Shown here in pieces: positions 1-5,689 of a DNA stretch of 5,881 nucleotides. A program made the translations under genes and the position numbers. The notes beneath the pieces are model-generated. The model had not been told where the DNA came from. It searched no databases and was given only the letters and a program-made list of their open reading frames with translations. The stretch is taken from assembly GCA_005879815.1 (NCBI GenBank), contig VBKA01000009.1, forward strand, positions 1 to 5,881, read 5' to 3'. Source of the DNA: Chloroflexota bacterium (GTDB lineage Bacteria > Chloroflexota > Limnocylindria > QHBO01). Every line of letters starts with the position of its first letter. The stretch's first letter is position 1.

Positions 1-2298
1 CGGCAGCGAGACGGCGCCAGGGCCGGGGAAGCCCCAATTGGTGTCGAACATGGAGTCGTAGAACGGTGAGATGCAGAAGACGCTCACCAACGTGGAATTG
101 TGCTGCGCCCCGTCGGAGAGGTCCCCCGCCGCCTCGCCGACCTCTGTGATCGTGTCGGCGTCGGGGTGCCCGAAGGCCCCATTGAGGTTCTGCTCGCAGC
201 TCGTGAACGGCGGTGTCGTGCACTGGGCATCCGAGGTGCACCCGTTCGCCGGTGTCGGGGGGTTCTGGAAGCCGCCGAGCGGATTCTTGCAGAGGCCGCA
301 GAAGATGTTCGACTTGCTGTTCCCCGACCCCGTGCTGAACGAGGTCTTAGACGCCGTGCCGGTCGTGAGGCTGAAGGGCATCGGGACCCCGCCAACCTCC
401 GCGCCCACGTGCGGCGGCGGGCAGTCGTGGCTCGTCGGGAAGGCGCTGCTCACGGCCGAGCTCCCAGGCGTGCACGACGCGCCCTCGTTGGGGCCGCCGT
501 TACACTTGAGGGTCGTCGGATTGCAGATCGGGCACGGCTGGATGGCGGGGTCGCTCCCGCAGAACCCGCCCGGGCAGTTGGCGTTCAACGAGCACGAGGC
601 GCCGGCCAGGCCGCCCGTCGTCGCGGCGCTGCACCGCTTCGGCAACAGGTCGGCGGTCAGATAGACCTCCGAGTTGAGGGGCAGCGAGACGGTAGAGGTC
701 CCCGCGACGCAGTCCCCGCTCCCCGAGATGGTGGTGTTGAACTGGTTCCCGATGGTGTTGATCACGCACGTGCTCGCGTTCGGGACGCCAGCGTTCGGAA
801 TCGGCAGCGGCGGGCCGAACAGGCACGAGCACTGGTGGTCGCCGCCCTTCAGCGTGTTGCAGTGGGCGCCAACGTTCCCCGCCGTGCACATGTCGCAGTC
901 GTGGTCGTTCCCGCAGTCGAAGTCACAGTCCGGACCCGCGGAACAACTGAGCCCGACCAGGCCCCGCGTGCAGGTGCCGGACGTGCAGATGCCCGAGCCC
1001 GTGCAGGTGAAGGTGTTGGTGTCGCAGGTACCGGGGGCCGCCGCCGTGCAGATGCCGGTCGGGTCGGTGCACGTACGGATGCTCACCCCGGGGTCGGTCT
1101 TCACAGTGCGCGCCAGCGTGAGGCCCTTGGCCGTGTCGTCGCACGACGTAATCTTGAAGAACGAGACGCCCTTGTCCGGCACCGCCTGCGGCAGGGGCAC
1201 GGTTTCGCCGGAGCCGCCGAAGTACAGGCCTCCACAGCGGAGGTTCACTGCCCCCGTGCCGACGGGGACGGTGCCACAGTCCCCTGTCCCTACAGTAGTC
1301 TCGAACCGGAGCTGCTTCGGCCCGCCGTTCGCGAAGCCACAGCACGCCGGCAGCGTCGTCGTGGTCGTGGTGGTGGTCGTCGTCGTCGGGCAGCCGCTTG
1401 TCCCGGGGTACTGCTGGCAGACGAGCTCGTCGACGATCGCCTCACCCGTGTCGACGACACAGTCACGCAGGTCGTTCACATTCGCGATCGGCGTACACGA
1501 CGCGCCGTCGCTCGTCTTCTCGGGACACTCGTCCCACCATGGCGGCAGCGCCGGGCACTTGCCCGTGATCCGATCCTTCGCCTTCTGCGCGGCTGCCCCA
1601 AGCTCGGTCGCCGTCAGGGGGTCGGGACACGGAGGCGAAATCCTCCCCGAGCGGACGGAGTCCTCGCACCTCTCGATGGCGTTCTCCTTGGCAAGCAGCC
1701 ACTTCAGGCCGTTCTTGGCGATCGTGGTGAGGCAGCCGACGGTGACCTTGTCCGTCGCCGACGGACAGGCTCCGGGTGCCGTGCCGCAGTCGAGGTCCGA
1801 GCCCCCAGGAATCGAGTGCGGGGTGGGGCAAGCGTAGAGGACCTTCAGGAACTCGTTCAGCTCGGCCATCTTCCAGCATCTCAGGCAGTCGACGAGCTGG
1901 GTGGCATTCCCGACCGGTAGGCCGTCGCACGCGGCTTCCGGCCCGTCGAGGATCTCGCCGCCGCCGCCCTCCAGATGGCAGTCCTTCGCGAAGCCAGCCC
2001 CATTTGGCGCGGCGTCGAAGAGGAGCGCGTCGGTGCACGTGCCAGTCACGGTGGCGTTGGCCTTCGTCATCGCGATGGCGATCACGGTGTCGCGCTTCGC
2101 CGCGTCGCAGCCCTTCCCCTTGAGATCGCCGTCGAGGCACTTCTCCCAGGCCTTCACGTACGCCTTTTTGAAGCCTCTGAGCCCCCTACCCACTGCGGCC
2201 TGGCACGCGGCCGCGCCCTGGTTCAGGGTGACGGCGTGGGCCGTGCCGCTGCTCACGAACGCGAAGACTCCAAGCGCTATCGTCAGTCTCGTGGCCAT
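1..2298 (-). CDS. Large secreted Cys-rich multidomain protein, 3' end outside window
   Basis: Seen: an uninterrupted frame of 766 codons runs from an ATG at 2298 to the left edge. Residues 1-22 form a signal peptide (MATRLTIALG start, hydrophobic core, cleavage likely after AHA). Residues 32-294 hold two copies of a helical Cys module. Residues 305-315 are eleven Thr followed by LPACC. Residues 319-766 are Gly/Ser/Thr/Cys-rich and beta-like, including GGLYFGGSGETVPLP (356-370), a 14-Cys segment (410-492), IQPCPIC (586-592) and TSHDCPPP (622-629). Fifty-six Cys are visible, about 7 percent. Start choice: AAGGGGG lies 7 bases upstream, directly before the signal peptide. Inferred: exported and disulfide-stabilised, with the Thr run as a flexible, possibly glycosylated linker. 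I remember proteins of this layout from Binatota-like genomes, where a GPGAV motif (here 759-763) lies near the C terminus, so probably only a short tail is missing. No catalytic motif is visible and the function is unknown. Confidence 0.85.
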   Translation of the reverse strand, partial: MATRLTIALGVFAFVSSGTAHAVTLNQGAAACQAAVGRGLRGFKKAYVKAWEKCLDGDLKGKGCDAAKRDTVIAIAMTKANATVTGTCTDALLFDAAPNGAGFAKDCHLEGGGGEILDGPEAACDGLPVGNATQLVDCLRCWKMAELNEFLKVLYACPTPHSIPGGSDLDCGTAPGACPSATDKVTVGCLTTIAKNGLKWLLAKENAIERCEDSVRSGRISPPCPDPLTATELGAAAQKAKDRITGKCPALPPWWDECPEKTSDGASCTPIANVNDLRDCVVDTGEAIVDELVCQQYPGTSGCPTTTTTTTTTTTLPACCGFANGGPKQLRFETTVGTGDCGTVPVGTGAVNLRCGGLYFGGSGETVPLPQAVPDKGVSFFKITSCDDTAKGLTLARTVKTDPGVSIRTCTDPTGICTAAAPGTCDTNTFTCTGSGICTSGTCTRGLVGLSCSAGPDCDFDCGNDHDCDMCTAGNVGAHCNTLKGGDHQCSCLFGPPLPIPNAGVPNASTCVINTIGNQFNTTISGSGDCVAGTSTVSLPLNSEVYLTADLLPKRCSAATTGGLAGASCSLNANCPGGFCGSDPAIQPCPICNPTTLKCNGGPNEGASCTPGSSAVSSAFPTSHDCPPPHVGAEVGGVPMPFSLTTGTASKTSFSTGSGNSKSNIFCGLCKNPLGGFQNPPTPANGCTSDAQCTTPPFTSCEQNLNGAFGHPDADTITEVGEAAGDLSDGAQHNSTLVSVFCISPFYDSMFDTNWGFPGPGAVSLP
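823..1071 (-). other. 14-Cys segment within the large secreted protein (residues 410-492)
   Basis: This stretch has 14 Cys in 83 residues (410, 417, 425, 432, 438, 443, 452, 458, 462, 468, 471, 480, 490, 492), far denser than its flanks. It includes TCTGSGICTSGTCTRG and an Asp-rich part, DCDFDCGNDHDCDMC. It resembles the Cys-rich EGF-like or keratin-associated type of small disulfide domain in composition only; I cannot assign a family. It may be an insertion into the surrounding beta-type region. Confidence 0.5.
1354..1386 (-). repeat. Eleven-threonine linker (residues 305-315)
   Basis: Eleven consecutive Thr codons, seven ACG and four ACC, sit between CP (303-304) and LPACC (316-320). The run separates the helical Cys modules from the beta-type region. 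The mixture of two codons makes this an imperfect DNA repeat. Poly-Thr linkers in exported proteins are usually extended and may be O-glycosylated; glycosylation here is inference. Confidence 0.85.
1417..1734 (-). repeat. Cys-helix module, copy 2 (residues 189-294)
   Basis: Second copy of the module. Key Cys are 189, 211, 224, 248, 258, 268, 280 and 294. Spacing 189 to 211 is 22 and 224 to 248 is 24, as in copy 1. The helix pair reads CLTTIAKNGLKWLLAKENAI and TATELGAAAQKAKDRITGKC, and the end reads NVNDLRDCVVDTGEAIVDEL, parallel to copy 1. Copy 2 lacks the second Cys of the copy 1 CLRC pair: its equivalent is CVVD. Confidence 0.6.
1828..2205 (-). repeat. Cys-helix module, copy 1 (residues 32-157)
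   Basis: First copy of a duplicated protein module inside the large secreted protein. Key Cys are 32, 54, 64, 88, 107, 124, 138, 141 and 157. The first part looks alpha-helical and Lys/Ala-rich (GFKKAYVKAWEKCLDG). The end reads ATQLVDCLRCWKMAELNEF. The Cys spacings 32 to 54 (22) and 64 to 88 (24) match copy 2 exactly. The divergence is large, so the duplication is visible only at protein level. Confidence 0.6.
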
Positions 2299-2305
2299 GT
2301 CGCAA

Positions 2306-2312
2306 CCCCCTT
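2306..2312 (-). promoter_or_regulatory. Ribosome binding site of the large secreted protein
   Basis: AAGGGGG on the minus strand, 7 bases before the ATG at 2298. It fixes the start in front of the signal peptide. Confidence 0.6.
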
Positions 2313-2358
2313 CTGTGTGCGTGCCGTCCACCGCGTTCCATGCGGTTACGCCCCGGTG

Positions 2359-2383
2359 CTTTTCGGGTCCGTTCGGACGAAAG
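2359..2383 (-). promoter_or_regulatory. Imperfect hairpin in the leader of the large secreted gene
   Basis: On the minus strand CTTTCGTCCGAACGGACCCG followed by AAAAG can fold. The inner stem is GTCC/GGAC with a GAAC loop, and the outer stem is CTTTC with GAAAAG, with a one-base and a two-base bulge. It lies about 60 bases upstream of the start codon. No U-run follows, so it is not an intrinsic terminator. It could be a leader RNA structure or an operator; its role is unknown. Confidence 0.3.
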
Positions 2384-2481
2384 TTCGTGCCGTGGGTATG
2401 TCCAGCGCCGCCTCTCTCCGGAGCCGCGTATCCAAGGCGGGGACGGGGCTGCCAAGAAAATTTCCGTCGCCTTGGTTGCAT

Positions 2482-2748
2482 TCAGCTCGAAGGATTGCTC
2501 GCCGTTACAACGAGCCCTTCGGCGGCGAGCCGCCGCAGCGTGTTGTAGAAATGGCCGCTGCTCATCTGGCGGCCCAACCGTTGCCGGGACTCCTTCGCGA
2601 GGGCGTACCCGTGGTGAGAGATGCCATCGCGGAGCAGGACGAGTACGAGGTAGCGGCCAAGCCACCTCTCAGGAGTGCTGCTTCTGTCGTTCCCAGGCGT
2701 CGGTCTGGGCGGCTTCCGACAGGGGCGCGGTCGATTAGCGTTTGGCAT
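2482..2748 (-). CDS. Short PadR-like winged-helix DNA-binding protein
   Basis: An 88-residue protein. Residues 29-82 match the N-terminal helices of PadR-family regulators: WLGRYLVLVLLRDG (helix 1), HHGYALAKESRQ (the HGY motif and helix 2), SSGHFYNTLRRLAAEGLV (recognition helix with the x-FYNTLRRL-x-x-EGLV pattern). Known: PadR proteins are usually at least 100-110 residues, with a beta wing and a C-terminal dimerisation helix. Here the protein ends VVTASNPSS, so most of the wing and the dimer helix are missing. Residues 1-28 are Pro/Arg-rich and probably disordered. Start: ATG with GGGGGA 8 bases upstream; a longer frame reaching 3213 would overlap the NusG-like gene and is unlikely. The gene starts 77 bases after the NusG-like stop, suggesting one transcript. 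Inferred: a DNA-binding regulator, perhaps a truncated relic. The fold is quite sure; the function is open. Confidence 0.7.
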   Translation of the reverse strand: MPNANRPRPCRKPPRPTPGNDRSSTPERWLGRYLVLVLLRDGISHHGYALAKESRQRLGRQMSSGHFYNTLRRLAAEGLVVTASNPSS

Positions 2749-2825
2749 CTCTCGCGTCCCCCAACGTTCTCGCCCAACACGCACGGGAGGTGACCCCGGT
2801 GCCCATTTCCACAACGAGGCTTCAA

Positions 2826-3410
2826 CTACGATGCCCGCCTCACCCAACGCTCCGGTAGCTCGACGGGTGTCTCGCGCTGCAGCAGATTCAGGAGCACGAC
2901 CACCCGCTCGCGCGCGGGAAGACGGCGCTGCACCACGGCCGCAAGTCCTCTGAAGGGTCCCTGGAGGACCCGCACGCTTACACCCACTTCTGTTCCTTGG
3001 GCGCATCGGATCAAGCCATCTGAGCCCTCGCGTGCGTGGAGAAATTCGACGCAACGGTGGTCGAGGGCCGGGGGATATTCTCCGAAAACGACGAACCCCT
3101 TCACCCCCGGTGTCCAGCTCACGCGGTAGAAGTCGCGGGGGAGTGCAGCGCGCACGAGGATGTAGCCGGGGAACAGGGGCTGGACGAGTCGGCCAACGGC
3201 TGGCGGTGGCCACTCAGCGAGCATGGGAAGATAGCTGATGATGCCTTGTCGCTGGAGCTGGCGTTGAGCCAGCTGTTCGCTGTTGCGCTTGGTCTGAACC
3301 ACGTACCACGCGCAGGAATCGAGGAGCTTGCTGGGCTCGTCGACCTGCCCCTCGCGCAAAGCTCCGCCCAACGAGGTGTCCTCGCTTTCGTCGCCCGGTC
3401 TTGGTGACAC
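2826..3410 (-). CDS. NusG/RfaH-like transcription elongation (antitermination) factor
   Basis: A 194-residue protein. Residues 33-125 form a NusG N-terminal (NGN) domain: AWYVVQTKRNSEQLAQRQL, then LFPGYILVRAAL (79-90), the FPGY(I/L)(L/F)V core of the family, then YRVSWTPGVKGFVVFG (95-110). Residues 140-192 form a KOW domain: VRVLQGPFRGLAAVVQRR (147-163) and VVVLLNLLQRETPVELP. Known: NGN binds RNA polymerase near the clamp and reduces pausing; specialised paralogs (RfaH, UpxY, LoaP) act on particular long operons. The first 32 residues are an extension without a recognised fold. Start: GTG at 3410, with AGGAA 5 bases upstream; the frame is open back to a stop near 3525 but has no ATG or GTG there. 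The chain resembles the specialised paralog type, not the housekeeping NusG, which normally sits beside secE and ribosomal protein genes; none are here. Its target is unknown; the PadR-like gene and the large secreted gene lie downstream. Confidence 0.88.
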   Translation of the reverse strand: MSPRPGDESEDTSLGGALREGQVDEPSKLLDSCAWYVVQTKRNSEQLAQRQLQRQGIISYLPMLAEWPPPAVGRLVQPLFPGYILVRAALPRDFYRVSWTPGVKGFVVFGEYPPALDHRCVEFLHAREGSDGLIRCAQGTEVGVSVRVLQGPFRGLAAVVQRRLPARERVVVLLNLLQRETPVELPERWVRRAS

Positions 3411-3539
3411 GTTGCTTCCTGCTCGCGGCCGCGGATTCCGCCGCTTGCTAGAGAACTGCTCGGCGCCATCCGACGCCGTGCGGGTCTCCGAGTCGATCCA
3501 TCCTTCGGTGACTCTACATCTCGCTGATCATTCTTGTGG

Positions 3540-3686
3540 TTACTCCGGTTCCTCCAGTTTCAGACACGATGGTAGTCGCCGTCGCAAACTCTCCAATCGC
3601 CTCAGTCGATCGGCGCACGCGAGCGCCTGGACGGAGCTCTCGGGCCGGACGATTCCCTCGCTCGTGCCGGTCGCGGCCTCGAACAC
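3540..3686 (-). CDS. Possible 48-residue ORF or 3' remnant of a small gene
   Basis: From a GTG at 3686 to TAA the frame encodes FEAATGTSEGIVRPESSVQA and then a helical, Arg/Leu-rich part, CADRLRRLESLRRRL, ending LKLEEPE. The composition looks natural, with an amphipathic helix. The frame is open upstream only to a stop at 3726-3728. It overlaps the 3' end of the ORF at 3602-3892, which is in a different frame and turns Arg/Pro/Ser-rich exactly where this one begins. Either it is the true continuation of that ORF after a frameshift, or a separate short ORF, or chance. No family is recognised. Confidence 0.25.
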   Translation of the reverse strand: MFEAATGTSEGIVRPESSVQALACADRLRRLESLRRRLPSCLKLEEPE

Positions 3687-3892
3687 GTACTGCGCGTGCC
3701 GGGGCCTAGGATGTCGAAAGGTGGCCTACGATGCGTGAGACCCGTGGCGCAGTTTCGGATATGGTTCGCTGCGTCGCATAGAACCATCGTGAGTTGCTCC
3801 GTTTCTTCGACTGTCAGGTTGACACAGGGGGCATCCATCTCGACGTGATCGGCAAATACTCTGATGTGAAGCCCCTTCAACACGAAGCTCAT
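3602..3892 (-). CDS. Small hypothetical protein, C-terminal part doubtful
   Basis: 96 residues from the ATG at 3892; an in-frame ATG at 3922 would add ten. Residues 1-50 look like a real small domain: MSFVLKGLHIRVFADHVEMD, then CVNLTVEETEQLTMVLCDAA and NHIRN, a beta-strand pair followed by an amphipathic helix. After about residue 65 the chain becomes Arg/Pro/Ser-rich and looks like out-of-frame translation. No clear ribosome binding site precedes either ATG. No family is recognised. It may be a pseudogene interrupted near 3690-3740. Confidence 0.3.
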   Translation of the reverse strand: MSFVLKGLHIRVFADHVEMDAPCVNLTVEETEQLTMVLCDAANHIRNCATGLTHRRPPFDILGPGTRSTCSRPRPARARESSGPRAPSRRSRAPID

Positions 3893-3985
3893 ACGTGGGG
3901 CGTCGAGTCCCCGCTTGCTCATCGGGGGATCCGGCAACGTTTGAAGACAAAGGCCGCACGAGACCCCAGCGGACCCAAACCGCGG

Positions 3986-4227
3986 TCACCAGTCATCTGC
4001 TTGTGTCGTCGTGCAGTGGCTGCCCGAAACGCACCGCGTAACCGAGCCGACAGGAGCGTTAGGATCGACGCCGTCGTTTCTGATGCACGTGATGTCTTCC
4101 TCATCACCGAATCTCGTTGGGTAGTACGTGCCGAACATCCCAAGTTCGATCGGTATCGCCGCCGCCCGGCCGGAAGCGCCGAGCTGAGCGACCAAGCCAA
4201 GAACGAGGCCCACAGCGCCCGCTTCAT
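3986..4227 (-). pseudogene. Small secreted-protein gene apparently split across two frames
   Basis: An ATG at 4227, with GAGG 5 bases upstream, opens a frame that starts as a good signal peptide: MKRALWASFLAWSLSSALPA. The same frame then turns Arg/Ser-rich. The neighbouring frame carries, from about the same point, AAAIPIELGMFGTYYPTRFG, then DEEDITCIRNDG and a Cys pair in RCVSGSHCTTTQADDW before TGA at 3986. Joining the two needs one extra base (a -1 shift) in the GC-rich tract near 4158-4172 and gives an exported peptide of about 80 residues with three Cys. It begins 53 bases after the stop of the secreted gene upstream. Alternatives: a sequencing or assembly indel, a real pseudogene, or a chance signal-like start. 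No slippery heptamer is seen, so programmed shifting is unlikely. Confidence 0.4.
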
Positions 4228-4280
4228 CGTCGCCTCGCGCACTCGTCCTACATGGGCCGGAGACGTTCCCAACGCCGCGA

Positions 4281-5672
4281 TCACTCGTCACCTTGATCGA
4301 CGTCGTCACGACGCGAAACGACCGTGCCCTTGAACTTCACCGGGTTGTTTACCTTCGGGTTGCGGTAGACGGCCTGCCAGCACTGACCATTCGACGCCTG
4401 CAGCTGCACGACGAGGGGCAAGTGGACGGGCAGCGATGACAGGTTGAGGTTCGCGCCCCGTCCCGCGGCCTTGATCCTCGCGGCTTTGGCCTTGCCGCTT
4501 CGTAGAACGAGCGAGCGGATGCCATCCGGGGTCGCTTCCGGGTCGCGGTAGCGGTAGCCGTGGGCCATCGCCTTCCAACACGGCTTGCCGCCGCAGGTGC
4601 CCCCGGCGGGCACGGCGGAGGCGAGGAGCCGGCGCGGTTCGCTGAACCCCTCTTCGCCGAACCCCTCGTCGTCGAACCCCTCGAAGGCGCAGACCGCGTA
4701 GTCGGTGTCCGTGCGCGGATCCCCGAAGTCCTCAACTGAGGAGGGACGGAGTGGCCCACGACGACCGCCTGGTGCCACCGGTGTGCCCCCATCCCAGCGC
4801 AAGAGGACGTTGTCCTTCCGTGCGCCTTGGCGGTCGCTGAGCAGGAGTGTCGCTGTGTCGGGGCCGCCGCAGCCGTATCGCGGACGCGGAACGCAGCCTT
4901 GGAAGGGCTCGCAGACGGAACAGGCTTCGCATGTGACTGGCTCGCCACCGAAGCAGAAGCCGGAGCTGCAACGGTCTCCCCCTGTGCAGGGGTTACCGTC
5001 GTCGCAGGCGCTGCCATCGGGTAGCCTGGAGCCTACGCACTCTCCCTCGACGCACGCGTCGCCGGCCGTGCAGGGATTCGCGTCATCGCATGGGCCTGGC
5101 AGGTTCACGCGCTCGCAGACGCCCGCGCCGTCGCAGGTGGAGGCCCGGCACTCGTTGAAATCACACGGCGCGCCCGGCGACTTGAAGCGGCAGCCCGCGT
5201 CGCAGCAGTCGAAGTCGCTCCGGTTGCCGTCGTCACACTGCTCGCCCGCGTCGAGCACGCCATTACCACAACGGCTGCCGCTGATTGGGAGGGAGCCGCC
5301 CGTCGAGTTGGCGCAGGTATAGGTGCCACTGAAGCTCGAGCCATCCGGCGCGACCGTCGCCTCGAAGGTGAAGGACCCGCACACCGTCGGGAAATTACTC
5401 GAGCCGGTGACCCGGAATACACCTGAGGCCGAATCGATCGTGCCCGAGAGGTCTAGGCGCGATGAGAACGGATCGCAGGAGCCGGTGACGCTGAGATCGG
5501 TTCCGTTCTGCGCGAAGTTGAGATGGCAAGTGAGGGCGGGTGGGTCGGTGACGACGAACCAAGGGCCGCTCGCGTCGACATTGGCCCGCGTCGATGTGGC
5601 GGCTGCCACGAGTAACAAGACGACAAACAGCACTGACGCCGCGCCTCGAGTCCTGCAAATTCTCTCCGTCAT
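4281..5672 (-). CDS. Secreted Cys-rich protein with Myxococcus-type cysteine repeat
   Basis: 463 residues with 30 Cys in the mature part. Residues 1-30 are a signal peptide (Arg-rich start, ASVLFVVLLLVAAA core, cut near STRA). Residues 31-134 are a beta-type domain with paired Cys (LTCHLNFAQNGTDLSVTGSC; APDGSSFSGTYTC). Residues 135-161, CGNGVLDAGEQCDDGN and then DCCDAGC, match the Myxococcus cysteine-rich repeat (DUF4215/TIGR02232 type). Residues 195-212 and 223-240 are two copies of CDD-x-NPCT-x-GD-x-C-x(4)-C with identical Cys spacing. Residues 270-450 are a C-terminal domain (DTDYAVCAF, GGTCGGKPCWKA, NLSSLPVHLPLVVQLQ, CWQAVYRNP). I remember this domain type from Binatota-like secreted proteins, but have no function for it. 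Start: the ATG at 5672 has AAGGAGG 10 bases upstream and begins the signal peptide; the ATG at 5732 would add 20 polar residues in front of it. Inferred: exported, disulfide-rich, with a binding or structural role rather than a visible enzyme. Confidence 0.88.
   Translation of the reverse strand: MTERICRTRGAASVLFVVLLLVAAATSTRANVDASGPWFVVTDPPALTCHLNFAQNGTDLSVTGSCDPFSSRLDLSGTIDSASGVFRVTGSSNFPTVCGSFTFEATVAPDGSSFSGTYTCANSTGGSLPISGSRCGNGVLDAGEQCDDGNRSDFDCCDAGCRFKSPGAPCDFNECRASTCDGAGVCERVNLPGPCDDANPCTAGDACVEGECVGSRLPDGSACDDGNPCTGGDRCSSGFCFGGEPVTCEACSVCEPFQGCVPRPRYGCGGPDTATLLLSDRQGARKDNVLLRWDGGTPVAPGGRRGPLRPSSVEDFGDPRTDTDYAVCAFEGFDDEGFGEEGFSEPRRLLASAVPAGGTCGGKPCWKAMAHGYRYRDPEATPDGIRSLVLRSGKAKAARIKAAGRGANLNLSSLPVHLPLVVQLQASNGQCWQAVYRNPKVNNPVKFKGTVVSRRDDVDQGDE
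4643..4687 (-). repeat. Three-copy 15-bp tandem repeat inside the coding region
   Basis: On the plus strand GAACCCCTC recurs at 4644, 4659 and 4674, an exact 15-base period. It encodes a five-residue repeat, FEGFDDEGFGEEGFSE (residues 330-345), with EGF at 331, 336 and 341. The unit is in phase, so gain or loss of copies keeps the frame. It forms an acidic Gly/Phe loop inside the C-terminal domain. Confidence 0.85.
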
Positions 5673-5682
5673 CGAATCGTGT

Positions 5683-5689
5683 CCTCCTT
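5683..5689 (-). promoter_or_regulatory. Ribosome binding site of the 463-residue secreted protein
   Basis: AAGGAGG on the minus strand, 10 bases before the ATG at 5672. It is the strongest Shine-Dalgarno match in the window and decides the start against the upstream ATG at 5732. Confidence 0.8.

Larger units (their letters stand above)
3411..4280. other. Stretch without a confident gene, small ORF remnants
   Basis: Between the two clear coding blocks I see no gene of normal length. Both strands carry ORFs, but most have Arg/Ser-rich shadow composition. The minus strand has three stretches with more natural protein composition, described separately (3986-4227, 3602-3892, 3540-3686). Bases 3411-3539 hold the presumed leader of the NusG-like gene. 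I see no tRNA, no clear intrinsic terminator and no insertion-sequence ends. Confidence 0.5.

Noticed and set aside
100..1920. Long plus-strand open frame (606 codons)
   Set aside because: It lies antisense to the large secreted gene, has extreme Arg/Ala/Val composition and no domain motifs; GC-rich DNA commonly produces such antisense frames.
2299..2481. Possible riboswitch in the leader of the large secreted gene
   Set aside because: I looked for cyclic-di-GMP, cobalamin and similar conserved cores and found none.
2749..3213. N-terminal extension of the PadR-like frame to 3213
   Set aside because: It would overlap most of the NusG-like gene in another frame and has Arg/Pro-rich shadow composition; the ATG at 2748 has a ribosome binding site.
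3461..3478. CGGCG/CGCCG hairpin upstream of the NusG-like gene
   Set aside because: A five-base GC stem with an eight-base loop is common by chance in GC-rich DNA; no run of T follows and no ops-like sequence is present.
3794..4333. Plus-strand frame of 179 codons
   Set aside because: The composition is Arg/Ala-rich with no recognisable motif, and it runs antisense to frames that look more natural.
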